Shown in pieces: positions 27,061 to 35,333 of a DNA stretch of 64,000 nt. The stretch is taken from positions 3,822,001 to 3,886,000 of the forward strand of contig NZ_CP050954.1 of the NCBI RefSeq assembly GCF_012273015.1, written 5' to 3'. The stretch comes from Hymenobacter sp. BT18 (lineage in GTDB: Bacteria; Bacteroidota; Bacteroidia; Cytophagales; Hymenobacteraceae). Position numbers and translations under genes: made by a program. Position 1 is the stretch's first letter. The number at the start of each line of letters is the position of its first letter. The notes under the pieces were generated by a model, which ran no database searches, was not told the DNA's origin, and worked only from the letters and a program-made list of their open reading frames with translations.

Positions 27061-27477
27061 ATGAATCCAAACGAAACTCCTGCTAACCAGTTGCTTTACC
27101 ACGGCACCAAGGCCAAGCTGCAGCCTGGCGACCTGATTCAAGCCGGCTTTCATTCCAACTATGGGGCGCGGAAGCAGGCGGCCTACGTTTACCTGTCGGC
27201 CACTCTGGATGCGGCTACGTGGGGCGCAGAGCTGGCCGTGGGCGAAGGGCGCGGTCATATTTACCTGGTAGAGCCCACCGGCCCGTTCGAAGACGACCCC
27301 AACCTGACGGATAAGAAGTTTCCGGGCAACCCTACTAAATCCTACCGCACGCGGCACCCGCTGCGGGTAACCGGCGAAGTCACGGAATGGCAAGGTCATT
27401 CACCTGAACAGCTCCACGCCATGCGAACGAACCTGGAGCGGCTCAAGCAACAGGGAATCGAGGCTATTGAGGATTGA
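27061..27477 (+). CDS. arr: Rifamycin ADP-ribosyltransferase (Arr)
   Basis: This 138-aa enzyme transfers ADP-ribose from NAD+ onto rifamycins and inactivates them. The whole length matches the Arr pattern: LLYHGTKAKLQPGDLI, NYGARKQAAYVYLSATLDAA, GHIYLVEPTGPFEDDPNLTD and TGEVTEWQGHSPEQL. The catalytic residues of M. smegmatis Arr (His19, Tyr49, Asp84) fall at His14, Tyr44 and Asp79, an exact offset of five. ATG 27061 is the family-typical start. No mobile-element gene adjoins it, though a palindromic repeat follows 37 bp downstream, so it is probably a resident chromosomal copy. Confidence 0.95.
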   Translation: MNPNETPANQLLYHGTKAKLQPGDLIQAGFHSNYGARKQAAYVYLSATLDAATWGAELAVGEGRGHIYLVEPTGPFEDDPNLTDKKFPGNPTKSYRTRHPLRVTGEVTEWQGHSPEQLHAMRTNLERLKQQGIEAIED

Positions 27478-27513
27478 TGCGTTAAGTAAGGGAAAACGGT
27501 ATATCCTCACTTC

Positions 27514-27601
27514 TGTCATCTTGAGCGAAATGAAGGGGCTTGTCGGATCTGAGTACTTTGTTTAGGAGGTAATAAGGTCCTTCGCTTCGTTCAGGATGAC
27601 A
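27514..27601. repeat. Dispersed 88-bp palindromic repeat, copy 2
   Basis: It begins TGTCATCTTGAGCGAAATGAAGG and ends with the near reverse complement CCTTCGCTTCGTTCAGGATGACA. It is a diverged relative of the repeat at 11105-11193, with the same outer arms and a different loop. Confidence 0.75.
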
Positions 27602-27719
27602 GACGGCGATAATCAACTTGCCAAGAATCGTTAGAAAAGGCTTTCTGAATAAGTTGCTGAGGCAATAATACTCTACCACGGTTCCTACCTTGCCAGCTTC
27701 AACGCCCTTCCTGAAGCCG

Positions 27720-30035
27720 ATGAAACTACTGCCGCTCGCCGTCCTTCTCCTGGCCGCCCTGCCTTCCTTCGCCCAGAAGAACCAGCCAAAAGCAGCCAAG
27801 CCCACCCAAAACCTCGTGCAGTACGCCAAGCCCATCGTGGGGACGGCCAAGATGGGGCATACCTTTCCGGGCGCCACGGTGCCCTTCGGCATGGTGCAGC
27901 TCTCGCCCGATACCGACACGCTCAGCTACGAGCAGGACGGCAAGTACAACCCCGACGTGTACAAGTACTGCGCCGGCTACCAGTACCAGGACCCCACCAT
28001 CGTCGGCTTCAGCCACACCCACTTCAGCGGCACCGGCCACTCCGACCTCGGTGACTTCCTCCTGATGCCCACCGCCGGCCCGCTGCAACTCAACCCCGGC
28101 ACCGCCACCCAGCCCGAGCGCGGCTACCGCTCCCGCTTCAGCCACGCCACCGAAGTGGCCGAGCCCGGCTACTACCGCGTGAAGCTGGAAGACCACGGCA
28201 TCATGGCCGAAATGACGGCCACCAACCGGGTGGGCCTGCACCAGTACACCTTCCCGCAGGCTACCGACCAGGCCCACCTCATCCTGGATTTGATGCACGG
28301 CATCTACAACTACCCGGATAAGAACGTGTGGACCTTCGTGCGGGTGGAAAACGACACGCTCGTCACCGGCTACCGCCAGACCAACGGCTGGGCCCGCACC
28401 CGCACGGTGTACTTCGCCCTGAGCTTCTCGCGGCCCTTCACCGACTACGGCAGCCGCAACTACGCCAAAAAACAGGCCTACCGCGGCTTTTGGGGCAAGT
28501 TCGATCAGACCAAGAACTTCCCCGACCTGGCCGGCGAACAGCTGCGCATGTACTTTAACTTTAAGACCACCGCGCCGGGGGAGAAGGTCAAAGTCAAATT
28601 CGCCCTCTCGCCGGTGAGCACCGCGGGCGCCCTGCAGAACCTGCGCACCGAAGCCCCCAGCTGGGACTTTGACAAGGTGAAGGCCCAGGCCCAGCAGCTC
28701 TGGCAGCAGGGGCTGAGCAAGGTGGTCATCGAGTCGCCGAAGCGGGAGGACAAGGAGAACTTCTACACGGCCCTGTACCACGCCTTCCTGAGCCCGACCA
28801 CTTACATGGATGCCGACGGGCAGTACCGCGGCCTCGACCAGAACAACCATAAGGCCGAGGGCTTCACCAACTACACCACCTTCTCGCTCTGGGACACCTA
28901 CCGCGCCCTGCACCCGCTCTTCAATGTGCTCCAGCCCAGGCGCAATGCCGACATGGTGCGCAGCATGCTGGCCCACTTCGAGCAGAGCGCCGAGCACATG
29001 CTGCCCATCTGGAGCCACTACGCCAACGAAAACTGGTGCATGATCGGCTACCACTCGGTGCCCGTGGTGGCCGACGCCGTGCTCAAAGGCAACGCGCCCT
29101 TCGACGCCAACAAGGCCCTCGACGCCTGCGTGACCACCGCCCGTACCCAGCGCTACGACGGTATCGGCTATTACCTGCAGCTGGGCTACGTGCCCGAGGA
29201 CAAAAGCGGCTCCAGCGTCTCCAAAACCCTGGAATACGCCTACGACGACTGGTGCATCGCCCAGATGGCCCAGAAGCTCGGCCGCCAGGATATTTACCAG
29301 GAGTTCAGCAAGCGCGCCCAGAACTGGCAGAACGTGTACGATGCGAGCATCTCCTTCATGCGCCCACGCCTCGCCGACGGTTCCTTCCGCCCCAGCTTCG
29401 ACGTGCTGAGCACCCACAACCAGGGATTCATCGAGGGCAACGCCTGGAACTACAGCCTCTACGTGCCCCAGGACCCCGCGGCACTCATCACCAAGATGGG
29501 CGGCAACCGCCGCTTCACCGAGCACCTCGACTCGCTGTTCACCATGCACCTGCCCGATAAGTTCTTCGCCGAAACCGAGGACATCACCCGCGAGGGCATC
29601 ATCGGCAACTACGTGCACGGCAACGAGCCCGCCCACCACGTGGCCTACCTCTACAACTGGACCGACCAGCCCTGGAAGACGCAGGCCCGCGTGCGCATGA
29701 TCCTGCCCAAGATGTACCGCCCCACGCCCGACGGCCTCGGCGGCAACGACGACTGCGGGCAGATGTCGGCCTGGTACATCTTCTCCGCCCTGGGCTTCTA
29801 TCCCGTCGCGCCCGGCTCCCCGGAGTACGCCCTGGGCAGCCCCGCCGTGCACGGGGCCACGCTCAACCTGGAAAACGGCAAAACCTTCCGCATCACGGTG
29901 AAAAACCAGAGCGACAAAAACGTCTACGTGAAGGAAGCCCGCCTCAACGGCCAGAAACTCACCCGCCCCTTCCTCGCCCACGAAGCCATTATGAACGGCG
30001 GGGAGCTGGTGTTTACAATGGCGGCGCGGCCGTGA
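27720..30035 (+). CDS. GH92 family glycosidase (alpha-mannosidase type)
   Basis: The product has 771 aa with a signal peptide (MKLLPLAVLLLAALPSFAQ), so it acts in the periplasm or outside. The N-terminal beta-sandwich starts YAKPIVGTAKMGHTFPGA with FSHTHFSGTGHSDLGDF. The C-terminal (alpha/alpha)6 barrel carries TTFSLWDTYRALHPL, EGNAWNYSLYVPQD and GNDDCGQMSAWYIFSALGFY, the GH92 catalytic and calcium regions. Family members remove alpha-linked mannose from N-glycans in a calcium-dependent way. ATG 27720 gives the signal peptide. Strong GC3 bias creates a 751-codon antisense shadow ORF. Confidence 0.95.
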   Translation: MKLLPLAVLLLAALPSFAQKNQPKAAKPTQNLVQYAKPIVGTAKMGHTFPGATVPFGMVQLSPDTDTLSYEQDGKYNPDVYKYCAGYQYQDPTIVGFSHTHFSGTGHSDLGDFLLMPTAGPLQLNPGTATQPERGYRSRFSHATEVAEPGYYRVKLEDHGIMAEMTATNRVGLHQYTFPQATDQAHLILDLMHGIYNYPDKNVWTFVRVENDTLVTGYRQTNGWARTRTVYFALSFSRPFTDYGSRNYAKKQAYRGFWGKFDQTKNFPDLAGEQLRMYFNFKTTAPGEKVKVKFALSPVSTAGALQNLRTEAPSWDFDKVKAQAQQLWQQGLSKVVIESPKREDKENFYTALYHAFLSPTTYMDADGQYRGLDQNNHKAEGFTNYTTFSLWDTYRALHPLFNVLQPRRNADMVRSMLAHFEQSAEHMLPIWSHYANENWCMIGYHSVPVVADAVLKGNAPFDANKALDACVTTARTQRYDGIGYYLQLGYVPEDKSGSSVSKTLEYAYDDWCIAQMAQKLGRQDIYQEFSKRAQNWQNVYDASISFMRPRLADGSFRPSFDVLSTHNQGFIEGNAWNYSLYVPQDPAALITKMGGNRRFTEHLDSLFTMHLPDKFFAETEDITREGIIGNYVHGNEPAHHVAYLYNWTDQPWKTQARVRMILPKMYRPTPDGLGGNDDCGQMSAWYIFSALGFYPVAPGSPEYALGSPAVHGATLNLENGKTFRITVKNQSDKNVYVKEARLNGQKLTRPFLAHEAIMNGGELVFTMAARP

Positions 30036-30064
30036 AGTAGAAACTTATTCAGTAATGACGACAC

Positions 30065-30451
30065 ATGAGGTATCATCAATTATTCATTTCCTTCGAAAAT
30101 AGTACTAAAACGTACGCAGCAGTGACGGCACTGCTTGGTAAAACGCCTACTCCTAAAAAGACAAGTAAGTTCTCTCTCAATAATTATGACCTATGGCATT
30201 ATCAAGTAGATACAAGTGATGAAGAGGAGCCATTTGACTTTGTTAATACTTTCTTGGATATACTTGAAGGTAAATACGATGCGCTGGTCGATTTAGGAAT
30301 TCAGAGGAAGGATATTATTTTTTGGTTAGTTTATGAATATGATCAGCAATGCGCAATAGAATTCCATCCCCAAGAAATGATGCGTTTAGGTGTAAACGGT
30401 ATTCACTTGAATGTAGATTGTTACCGAGTCAGTGCGAATTTAGTTCAGTGA
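30065..30451 (+). CDS. DUF4279-like protein
   Basis: This 128-aa cytoplasmic protein contains text typical of DUF4279 (LFISFENSTKTYAAVTALLG, then HYQVDTSDEEEPFDFVNTFL and AIEFHPQEMMRLG). Such proteins are common as stand-alone genes and as candidate immunity proteins in polymorphic-toxin loci. The gene is much more AT-rich than the GH92 gene ending 29 bp upstream, which points to acquisition. No toxin gene is next to it. The start ATG 30065 is clear; its function is not. Confidence 0.72.
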   Translation: MRYHQLFISFENSTKTYAAVTALLGKTPTPKKTSKFSLNNYDLWHYQVDTSDEEEPFDFVNTFLDILEGKYDALVDLGIQRKDIIFWLVYEYDQQCAIEFHPQEMMRLGVNGIHLNVDCYRVSANLVQ

Positions 30452-30528
30452 TTCTTATGCGCTTATATGGCGTGATTTAGCGCATCGTAACATGTGGATA
30501 AGCCTGTTCTCTCTAAAACCCTAATAGT

Positions 30529-30780
30529 ATGACAACGCCTTATAAAATCTTTGTTCGCAAAACCAAGTGGCTGTGTGTTTCCTGGGCTGTTACGCTATTT
30601 TTTATTGGAGTTACGCTCTCATTCTTACTGCTGTATGAATGTGCTCTTAGCAATGAGTTTGATGGGCAGCTCAAAGTGTACCTTGAGTGGATCAGCTCAG
30701 CCGGTCTATTTATATCTGCAACACTAAGCATTAGCTTTTATCTATTTCGAAAAAAACATGAGAGACTGGGTACTTGGTGA
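30529..30780 (+). CDS. Small two-helix membrane protein
   Basis: An 83-aa protein with two hydrophobic segments (WAVTLFFIGVTLSFLLLY and AGLFISATLSISFYLF) and a charged C-terminus (RKKHERLGTW). No family is recognised. It is AT-rich like the preceding DUF4279 gene and is separated from it by 77 bp, so both may have arrived together. It could be a membrane partner or immunity-type protein, but nothing in the sequence proves this. Confidence 0.5.
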   Translation: MTTPYKIFVRKTKWLCVSWAVTLFFIGVTLSFLLLYECALSNEFDGQLKVYLEWISSAGLFISATLSISFYLFRKKHERLGTW

Positions 30781-30888
30781 AAGTAGGCATAGTACCAATT
30801 CATCAAATAGCCCCGCTGGTATCTGTTTAATGCATCGTGACTTTCAACCGTAAATTGTAACCGCTATAACGTGCTTCAAAAAAGCGTC

Positions 30889-31569
30889 ATGAAGAAAATA
30901 GGTTTGGTGGGCGGCATTAGCTGGGTGTCGACTTTGGATTACTATAAATACATCAATGAAGAAGTAAACCTGAGACTGGGCGGCCTCAACGCTGCGGAGC
31001 TTATTATCTATTCGCTCAACTTCGCCGATGTGCAGAAAAAGACCTGGGAAGGGGCGTATGAGTTATTGCTTGGGGCCTGCCAGAGCTTAAAGGCGAGTGG
31101 GGTAGAGGCTATTGTGCTCGGCGCTAATACGGCCCACTTGTATGCTGACGAATTAGAGCAAGCGGTTCAATTGCCTTTGATCAGCATTGTGTCGGAAACT
31201 GCCCGGTATATAAAGTTGCAAGGCTTAAACACAGTCGGGCTGCTCGGGACCAAGTTTACGATGGAGAAGGATTTCTACAGGACGAAGCTAGAGCAACTGG
31301 GCCTGCAGGTAGTGGTGCCTTCGCTTCATGAAACCAGGGAGTATATCCAGCACGTGGTAAAAGAAGAGCTGGGACGCGGCGAAATAAAGCCGGAGTCTAA
31401 GGCAAGATTTATCGACATAGCCAACGAGCTGATGCAAGAAGGCGCGGAGGGTATTATTCTGGGCTGTACCGAAATTCCGCTCTTGATCAGTCAGGTTGAT
31501 TTTGTGGTTCCGGTTTTTGACACGACGAAAATACATGCAGCGGCTATTGTGGACTATATGCTGTCTTAG
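30889..31569 (+). CDS. Aspartate/glutamate racemase family protein
   Basis: A 226-aa protein with the family start MKKIGLVGGISWVSTLDYY and two pseudo-symmetric halves. Racemases of this family usually have a catalytic Cys in each half. Here the second is present (LGCTEIPL, Cys193), but the first position is Ala79 (LGANTAH). An E. coli relative with Thr at the first position acts on L-amino acids only. This protein may therefore be a one-sided racemase or catalyse a related reaction. ATG 30889 is preferred over the upstream GTG. Confidence 0.85.
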   Translation: MKKIGLVGGISWVSTLDYYKYINEEVNLRLGGLNAAELIIYSLNFADVQKKTWEGAYELLLGACQSLKASGVEAIVLGANTAHLYADELEQAVQLPLISIVSETARYIKLQGLNTVGLLGTKFTMEKDFYRTKLEQLGLQVVVPSLHETREYIQHVVKEELGRGEIKPESKARFIDIANELMQEGAEGIILGCTEIPLLISQVDFVVPVFDTTKIHAAAIVDYMLS

Positions 31570-31816
31570 CTGCGCCTGTCTGCTGCCCAAGGGACTTGGG
31601 TTTGAGCCAACCGAATTCGTGACCCGGTAGCAGGTGATGACTGGGCCTGCACAGCTGCTCACGCGAACGGCACATGAGTTGCCATCCTGACGGAAACACC
31701 CGCCTTACGAGTGAGCAAGCATTGCGCAGCCCTACATCCTTACCGCGCGTAGTTGGGTGCCAAGTGGCGAAGTGTCGTGCATCTTTGCTCTCTGTTTCCC
31801 GCTTTTTCCTGCCGCC

Positions 31817-32503
31817 ATGGAGCACCCCCTGGATAACCCGATTTGGAATGCCCTGATAACGGGTAATCAGCCCCTGGCTATCGGCGGCGAGCTGGCTCGG
31901 GTGCTCCCGCGCGACGTGGGCGCTTTTGCAGGTCTGGCCGAGTACTCGCCCCGGGCCTTTGCCCGCTTGCACGAGCTGAGCCCAGCTGGCGCCCCTACCA
32001 TTCTGTTCACGGCGGAGCCCATTACGCTTCCGCCGGGCTGGCAGCAGCGGCTACACCGGGAGCTGTTGCAGCTGGTGTATCCGCACGCGGAGGCTCCCGT
32101 AGTGGAGAGCAGCCACCTGGTGGCTTTGCAGGAAGAGCATATTCCCGCCATGCTGGCTTTAACGGCACTAACCAGCCCGGGGCCGTTTCTGGCCCGCACT
32201 ATTGCTTTCGGCGACTACTACGGCATCTTCCGGGATGGGCAGTTAGTGGCTATGACCGGGCAGCGGCTACAACCTTCGCCCTACACCGAAATCAGCGCGG
32301 TGTGCACCCACCCGGCCTACCTCGGCCACGGGTACGCCAACCAGCTGGTGCGGCACCAGATTGGCCGCATCCTGGCAGCGGGGCACACGCCGTTTCTGCA
32401 CGTGTATGAGGACAATTTGCCCGCTTACCCCTTGTATCAGAAGCTTGGTTTTCAGCTCCGCAAGCGCCTGCGCGTGTACGTCCTCGAGAAGCAGGCCCCG
32501 TAG
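31817..32503 (+). CDS. GNAT-family N-acetyltransferase (FR47-like)
   Basis: The product has 228 aa. A less conserved N-terminal half (residues 1-105) is followed by a GNAT domain. Its acetyl-CoA loop and flanks are EISAVCTHPAYLGHGYANQLV (the Q/RxxGxG/A region), preceded by GDYYGIFRDGQLVAMTGQR, with the closing strand PLYQKLGFQLRKRLRVYVL. The substrate is unknown. ATG 31817 is chosen over an in-frame extension whose 20 residues (MPSGEVSCIFALCF) look untranslated. The flanking spacers hold no other supported feature. Confidence 0.88.
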   Translation: MEHPLDNPIWNALITGNQPLAIGGELARVLPRDVGAFAGLAEYSPRAFARLHELSPAGAPTILFTAEPITLPPGWQQRLHRELLQLVYPHAEAPVVESSHLVALQEEHIPAMLALTALTSPGPFLARTIAFGDYYGIFRDGQLVAMTGQRLQPSPYTEISAVCTHPAYLGHGYANQLVRHQIGRILAAGHTPFLHVYEDNLPAYPLYQKLGFQLRKRLRVYVLEKQAP

Positions 32504-32700
32504 CGGCCATAGCAGGCCTCAGGGCTTGCACGCCAGCACGTATTGCCGACCTGGGTTTACAGTCAGGCCTTTCCAAGCTGCGTTCCTGCATACTATTCAA
32601 CCAGGCACCCTGTGTTCAGGGCTTGGTACGTCTCATGCCTTGGCTTGGCGGCAAGCGTAGATGAAACCGTATAGCTTGGCGTTGTCAACATTTGTCGAAC

Positions 32701-33303
32701 ATGGAAATCAATAAAATCGAGGACGTCATCCTTCCACGGCGGGTAATCGGGGTGGACGCGGGCTGGGAAGAAGAACTAGCGCCCATCATCGCAGCCTACG
32801 CCTACAACGGGTACGAGGAGCCAGCCGCGCCAGCCTCGGCGGCTGAAATCAACGCCTGTGAGCAGCGGCTGGGTACCACCCTGCCGGCAGACCTGAAGCT
32901 GTTCTACCAACGCTTCGGAGCCGCCAAGCTGACGGAAATCCTGTGTCCTCTCTCGGAGTTTGTAGCGGCTGGCGACAATGCTGCTTGGCTGGCAAATTAC
33001 CCGGCTGAGGAGCAAGAAGTGCTAAGAGAACTGGTGGTATTCGGAGAATACCTGGGCAACGGCAATCTGTGGTGCTTTCACAAGCAAACCAAGGAAATCT
33101 ACTACTTCGACCACGATACCCAGCCCAACGTCAACCGCATGTTTGCCACGTTCTTCGAGTACCTGCAGTGCCTGCTGATTCTTACCCAAGGTGAGCTAGG
33201 CAGCCACGTGGAAGGAGTGGAAAAGAAATGCGAAGAAATGGTTGTGGCGCTGATTGGGCGGGAGCGGGTGCAAAAGTGGCTGTACTATGGAGGCTGGGGG
33301 TGA
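32701..33303 (+). CDS. SMI1/KNR4 (SUKH) family protein
   Basis: This 200-aa soluble protein has the SUKH fold signature. A helix and ASAAEINACEQRLGTTLPADLKLFYQRFGAAK is the classic start of the domain. GNLWCFHKQTKEIYYFDHD then forms the core strands, and the C-terminus carries a helical extension. SUKH proteins are frequent immunity proteins against secreted nuclease toxins and also occur as orphans. No toxin or RHS gene is seen beside it. ATG 32701 is used; a TTG three codons upstream is less likely. Confidence 0.82.
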   Translation: MEINKIEDVILPRRVIGVDAGWEEELAPIIAAYAYNGYEEPAAPASAAEINACEQRLGTTLPADLKLFYQRFGAAKLTEILCPLSEFVAAGDNAAWLANYPAEEQEVLRELVVFGEYLGNGNLWCFHKQTKEIYYFDHDTQPNVNRMFATFFEYLQCLLILTQGELGSHVEGVEKKCEEMVVALIGRERVQKWLYYGGWG

Positions 33304-33459
33304 GGTCCCTGCCATAGCTCACCGAAAAAACCTGCTTTCCGAAGCTCCGCTTTTCAGAGTAGCAAGTGCGTAATGCGGCCAGCCTCTGGCGCCTGCTACT
33401 TAGGATGGGTTTCGGTAGTGGGCTGCTTGTGTGCTTGGAATGAAACACGCAAAAGACCC

Positions 33460-33489
33460 GCCTCTGGCCCAGAATGGCTAAAGGCGGGG
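33460..33489 (-). terminator. Stem-loop after the small 33514-33750 gene
   Basis: CCCGCC and GGCGGG arms enclose a second smaller pairing. Read on the minus strand the hairpin is followed by TCTTTTG. Confidence 0.55.
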
Positions 33490-33513
33490 CTTGCAGGTCG
33501 TCAGGCGTGAGGC

Positions 33514-33750
33514 CTAACGGGTGGGGAAGAAGCCAGGGGCGCTGGTGGCTTTGTTCTTGTTGCGGTTGTAGAGGTAAGCAGCCCCGGCAGCCAGCAGGGC
33601 CCCGCCCAGCAACTTGCGGTTCATCCCTCCGGGCCGAGCGGAGGCGTCGTATGTTCCAGTGGCGGGATTTACGGCGGTGCGTCCGCCAAACAGGCCGGAG
33701 AGCAGGCCCCCCAGATTACCGCTCGGGCGGTCAGATCCGAATATGCTCAT
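33514..33750 (-). CDS. Small glycine-rich protein with one membrane segment
   Basis: A 78-aa product beginning MSIFGSDRPSGNLGGLLSGLFGG. A hydrophobic segment KLLGGALLAAGAAYLYN is followed by a positively charged tail. The LLSGLFGG part is also typical of small YtxH/DUF-type envelope proteins, but I cannot name a family. A hairpin with a T-rich 3' side follows. It is divergent from the GH gene downstream. ATG 33750 is preferred over the upstream in-frame ATG. Confidence 0.6.
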   Translation of the reverse strand: MSIFGSDRPSGNLGGLLSGLFGGRTAVNPATGTYDASARPGGMNRKLLGGALLAAGAAYLYNRNKNKATSAPGFFPTR

Positions 33751-33972
33751 GATTGACAAGGGAAATGGTGGAAGCCTTATAACGCAGTCCACAACGGAGG
33801 GGTTATGGCAACTGCGCCGTCCGAAAGCCGCTTTCGGGTTTAAGGAAGCTAAGCGTAGAGCCCGTTAGGAGTACGGCCGGTAAATTGCCCAGCACAGACA
33901 TGGTTTTGCTTGCAACCTGCCGAACTCCCAGTAGATTTAGCGCCGAAACTTCTGCTCAGCCCGATACTACCT

Positions 33973-35247
33973 ATGAAAACCCACCTGCTGCTGGCTCTTC
34001 TGGCCTGCGCTACCGCTGCCTACGCCCAAACCGGCCCCGTCAAAGTAGAAGTAAAGCAGGCCGACGGCCGCTACGAGCTGCGGCGCGGGGGCCAGCCCTA
34101 TTTCATTAAGGGAGCCGGCGGCGGGCAGTTTCCGGAGCGGGTGAAAGCCTACGGCGGCAACTCCCTGCGCACCTGGAGCACCGACAATGCCGATAAGGTG
34201 CTGGCCGAAGCCAACAAAAATGGCCTCACCGTGATGCTGGGCCTCGACGTGGCCCGGGAGCGGCACGGCTTCAACTACGACGACCCTCAGGCCGTGGCAG
34301 CCCAGCTGCAGAAGGTGCGGGCCGAGGTCATCAAGTACAAAGACGACCCCGCCGTGCTGTTCTGGGGCATCGGCAATGAGCTGAACCTGGAATACAAAAA
34401 CCCCAAGGTGTGGGACGCCGTGGAGCAGATTGCCCGCATGATTCACGAGGTGGACCCCAACCACCCTACCAGCACCGTGCTGGCTGGCATTGAGCAGCCC
34501 GAAGTCGACTATATCAAGGCCAAGTGCCCCTCGGTGGATATTCTGAGTATCAACACCTACGCCGGGCTGGCGGCCATTCCGCAGCAGGTGCGCTCTATGG
34601 GCTGGACGGGGCCCTACGTGGTGGCCGAGTGGGGCCCCACCGGGCACTGGGAAAGCCCCGTGACGCCCTGGGAAGCCTCGGTAGAGGAAACCAGCAGCCA
34701 GAAAGCCGCCGTGTACCAGAGCCGCTACCAGGCCTCGGTGCAGAAAGACAAAACCCAGTGCCTGGGCACCTACGTGTTTTTGTGGGGGCAGAAGCAGGAG
34801 CGCACCCCCACCTGGTACGGCATCTTCACCGAAGACGGCAAGGAGTCGGAAGTGGTGGACGTGATGCAGTACCTCTGGAGCGGACAGTGGCCCAAAAACC
34901 GCGCCCCGCACCTGGCCTCGTTCACGCTCAATGGCAAGCAAGCTACCGACAGGGTATACCTGAGCCCCGGGAAAACCTACCCCGTAAAAGCCGCCGTAAC
35001 GGACCCCGACAAGGACAAGCTGACCTACCGCTACGAGCTGCTGCCCGAAAGCACCGACCTCAAAACCGGCGGCGACCGGGAAAGCCGCCCGGCGCCCATA
35101 GCCGGCCTGATTCCCGCCGGGGCCAAAGCCGAAACTACCCTTACGGCCCCGCGCAAGGAAGGCGCCTTCCGCCTGTTCATCTACGCCTATGATGGCAAGG
35201 ACAATGTAGCCACGGCTAATATCCCGTTTTACGTGAGCGGGAAGTAA
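33973..35247 (+). CDS. Secreted glycoside hydrolase, GH2-type TIM barrel
   Basis: A 424-aa protein with a signal peptide (MKTHLLLALLACATAAYAQ). A TIM-barrel catalytic domain occupies about residues 25-310: FFIKGAGGG-like PYFIKGAGGGQFPERVKAYG, acid/base GIGNELN (Glu136) and nucleophile VVAEWGPTG (Glu219). A beta-sandwich domain at about 315-424 includes KAAVTDPDKDKLTYRYELLP. It lacks the usual N-terminal GH2 sandwich domains, so it is a short GH2-clan enzyme whose sugar is unknown. ATG 33973 gives the signal peptide. A terminator follows. Confidence 0.85.
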   Translation: MKTHLLLALLACATAAYAQTGPVKVEVKQADGRYELRRGGQPYFIKGAGGGQFPERVKAYGGNSLRTWSTDNADKVLAEANKNGLTVMLGLDVARERHGFNYDDPQAVAAQLQKVRAEVIKYKDDPAVLFWGIGNELNLEYKNPKVWDAVEQIARMIHEVDPNHPTSTVLAGIEQPEVDYIKAKCPSVDILSINTYAGLAAIPQQVRSMGWTGPYVVAEWGPTGHWESPVTPWEASVEETSSQKAAVYQSRYQASVQKDKTQCLGTYVFLWGQKQERTPTWYGIFTEDGKESEVVDVMQYLWSGQWPKNRAPHLASFTLNGKQATDRVYLSPGKTYPVKAAVTDPDKDKLTYRYELLPESTDLKTGGDRESRPAPIAGLIPAGAKAETTLTAPRKEGAFRLFIYAYDGKDNVATANIPFYVSGK

Positions 35248-35266
35248 GGTTGACAGAATTCATTAG

Positions 35267-35311
35267 GTCAGGCTTCATCTAGCGGACGCTGGGTGGAGCC
35301 TGACGTTTTTC
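35267..35311 (+). terminator. Terminator after the GH2-type gene
   Basis: GTCAGGCT (35267-35274) pairs with AGCCTGAC (35297-35304) and is followed by GTTTTT. Confidence 0.65.
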
Positions 35312-35333
35312 TCGAAGATTACTCGTCTGAAAC

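Noticed and set aside
27726..29981. 751-codon antisense ORF over GH92
   Set aside because: The same effect: very high GC3 on the plus strand removes stop codons on the minus strand. The plus-strand frame has all GH92 motifs.
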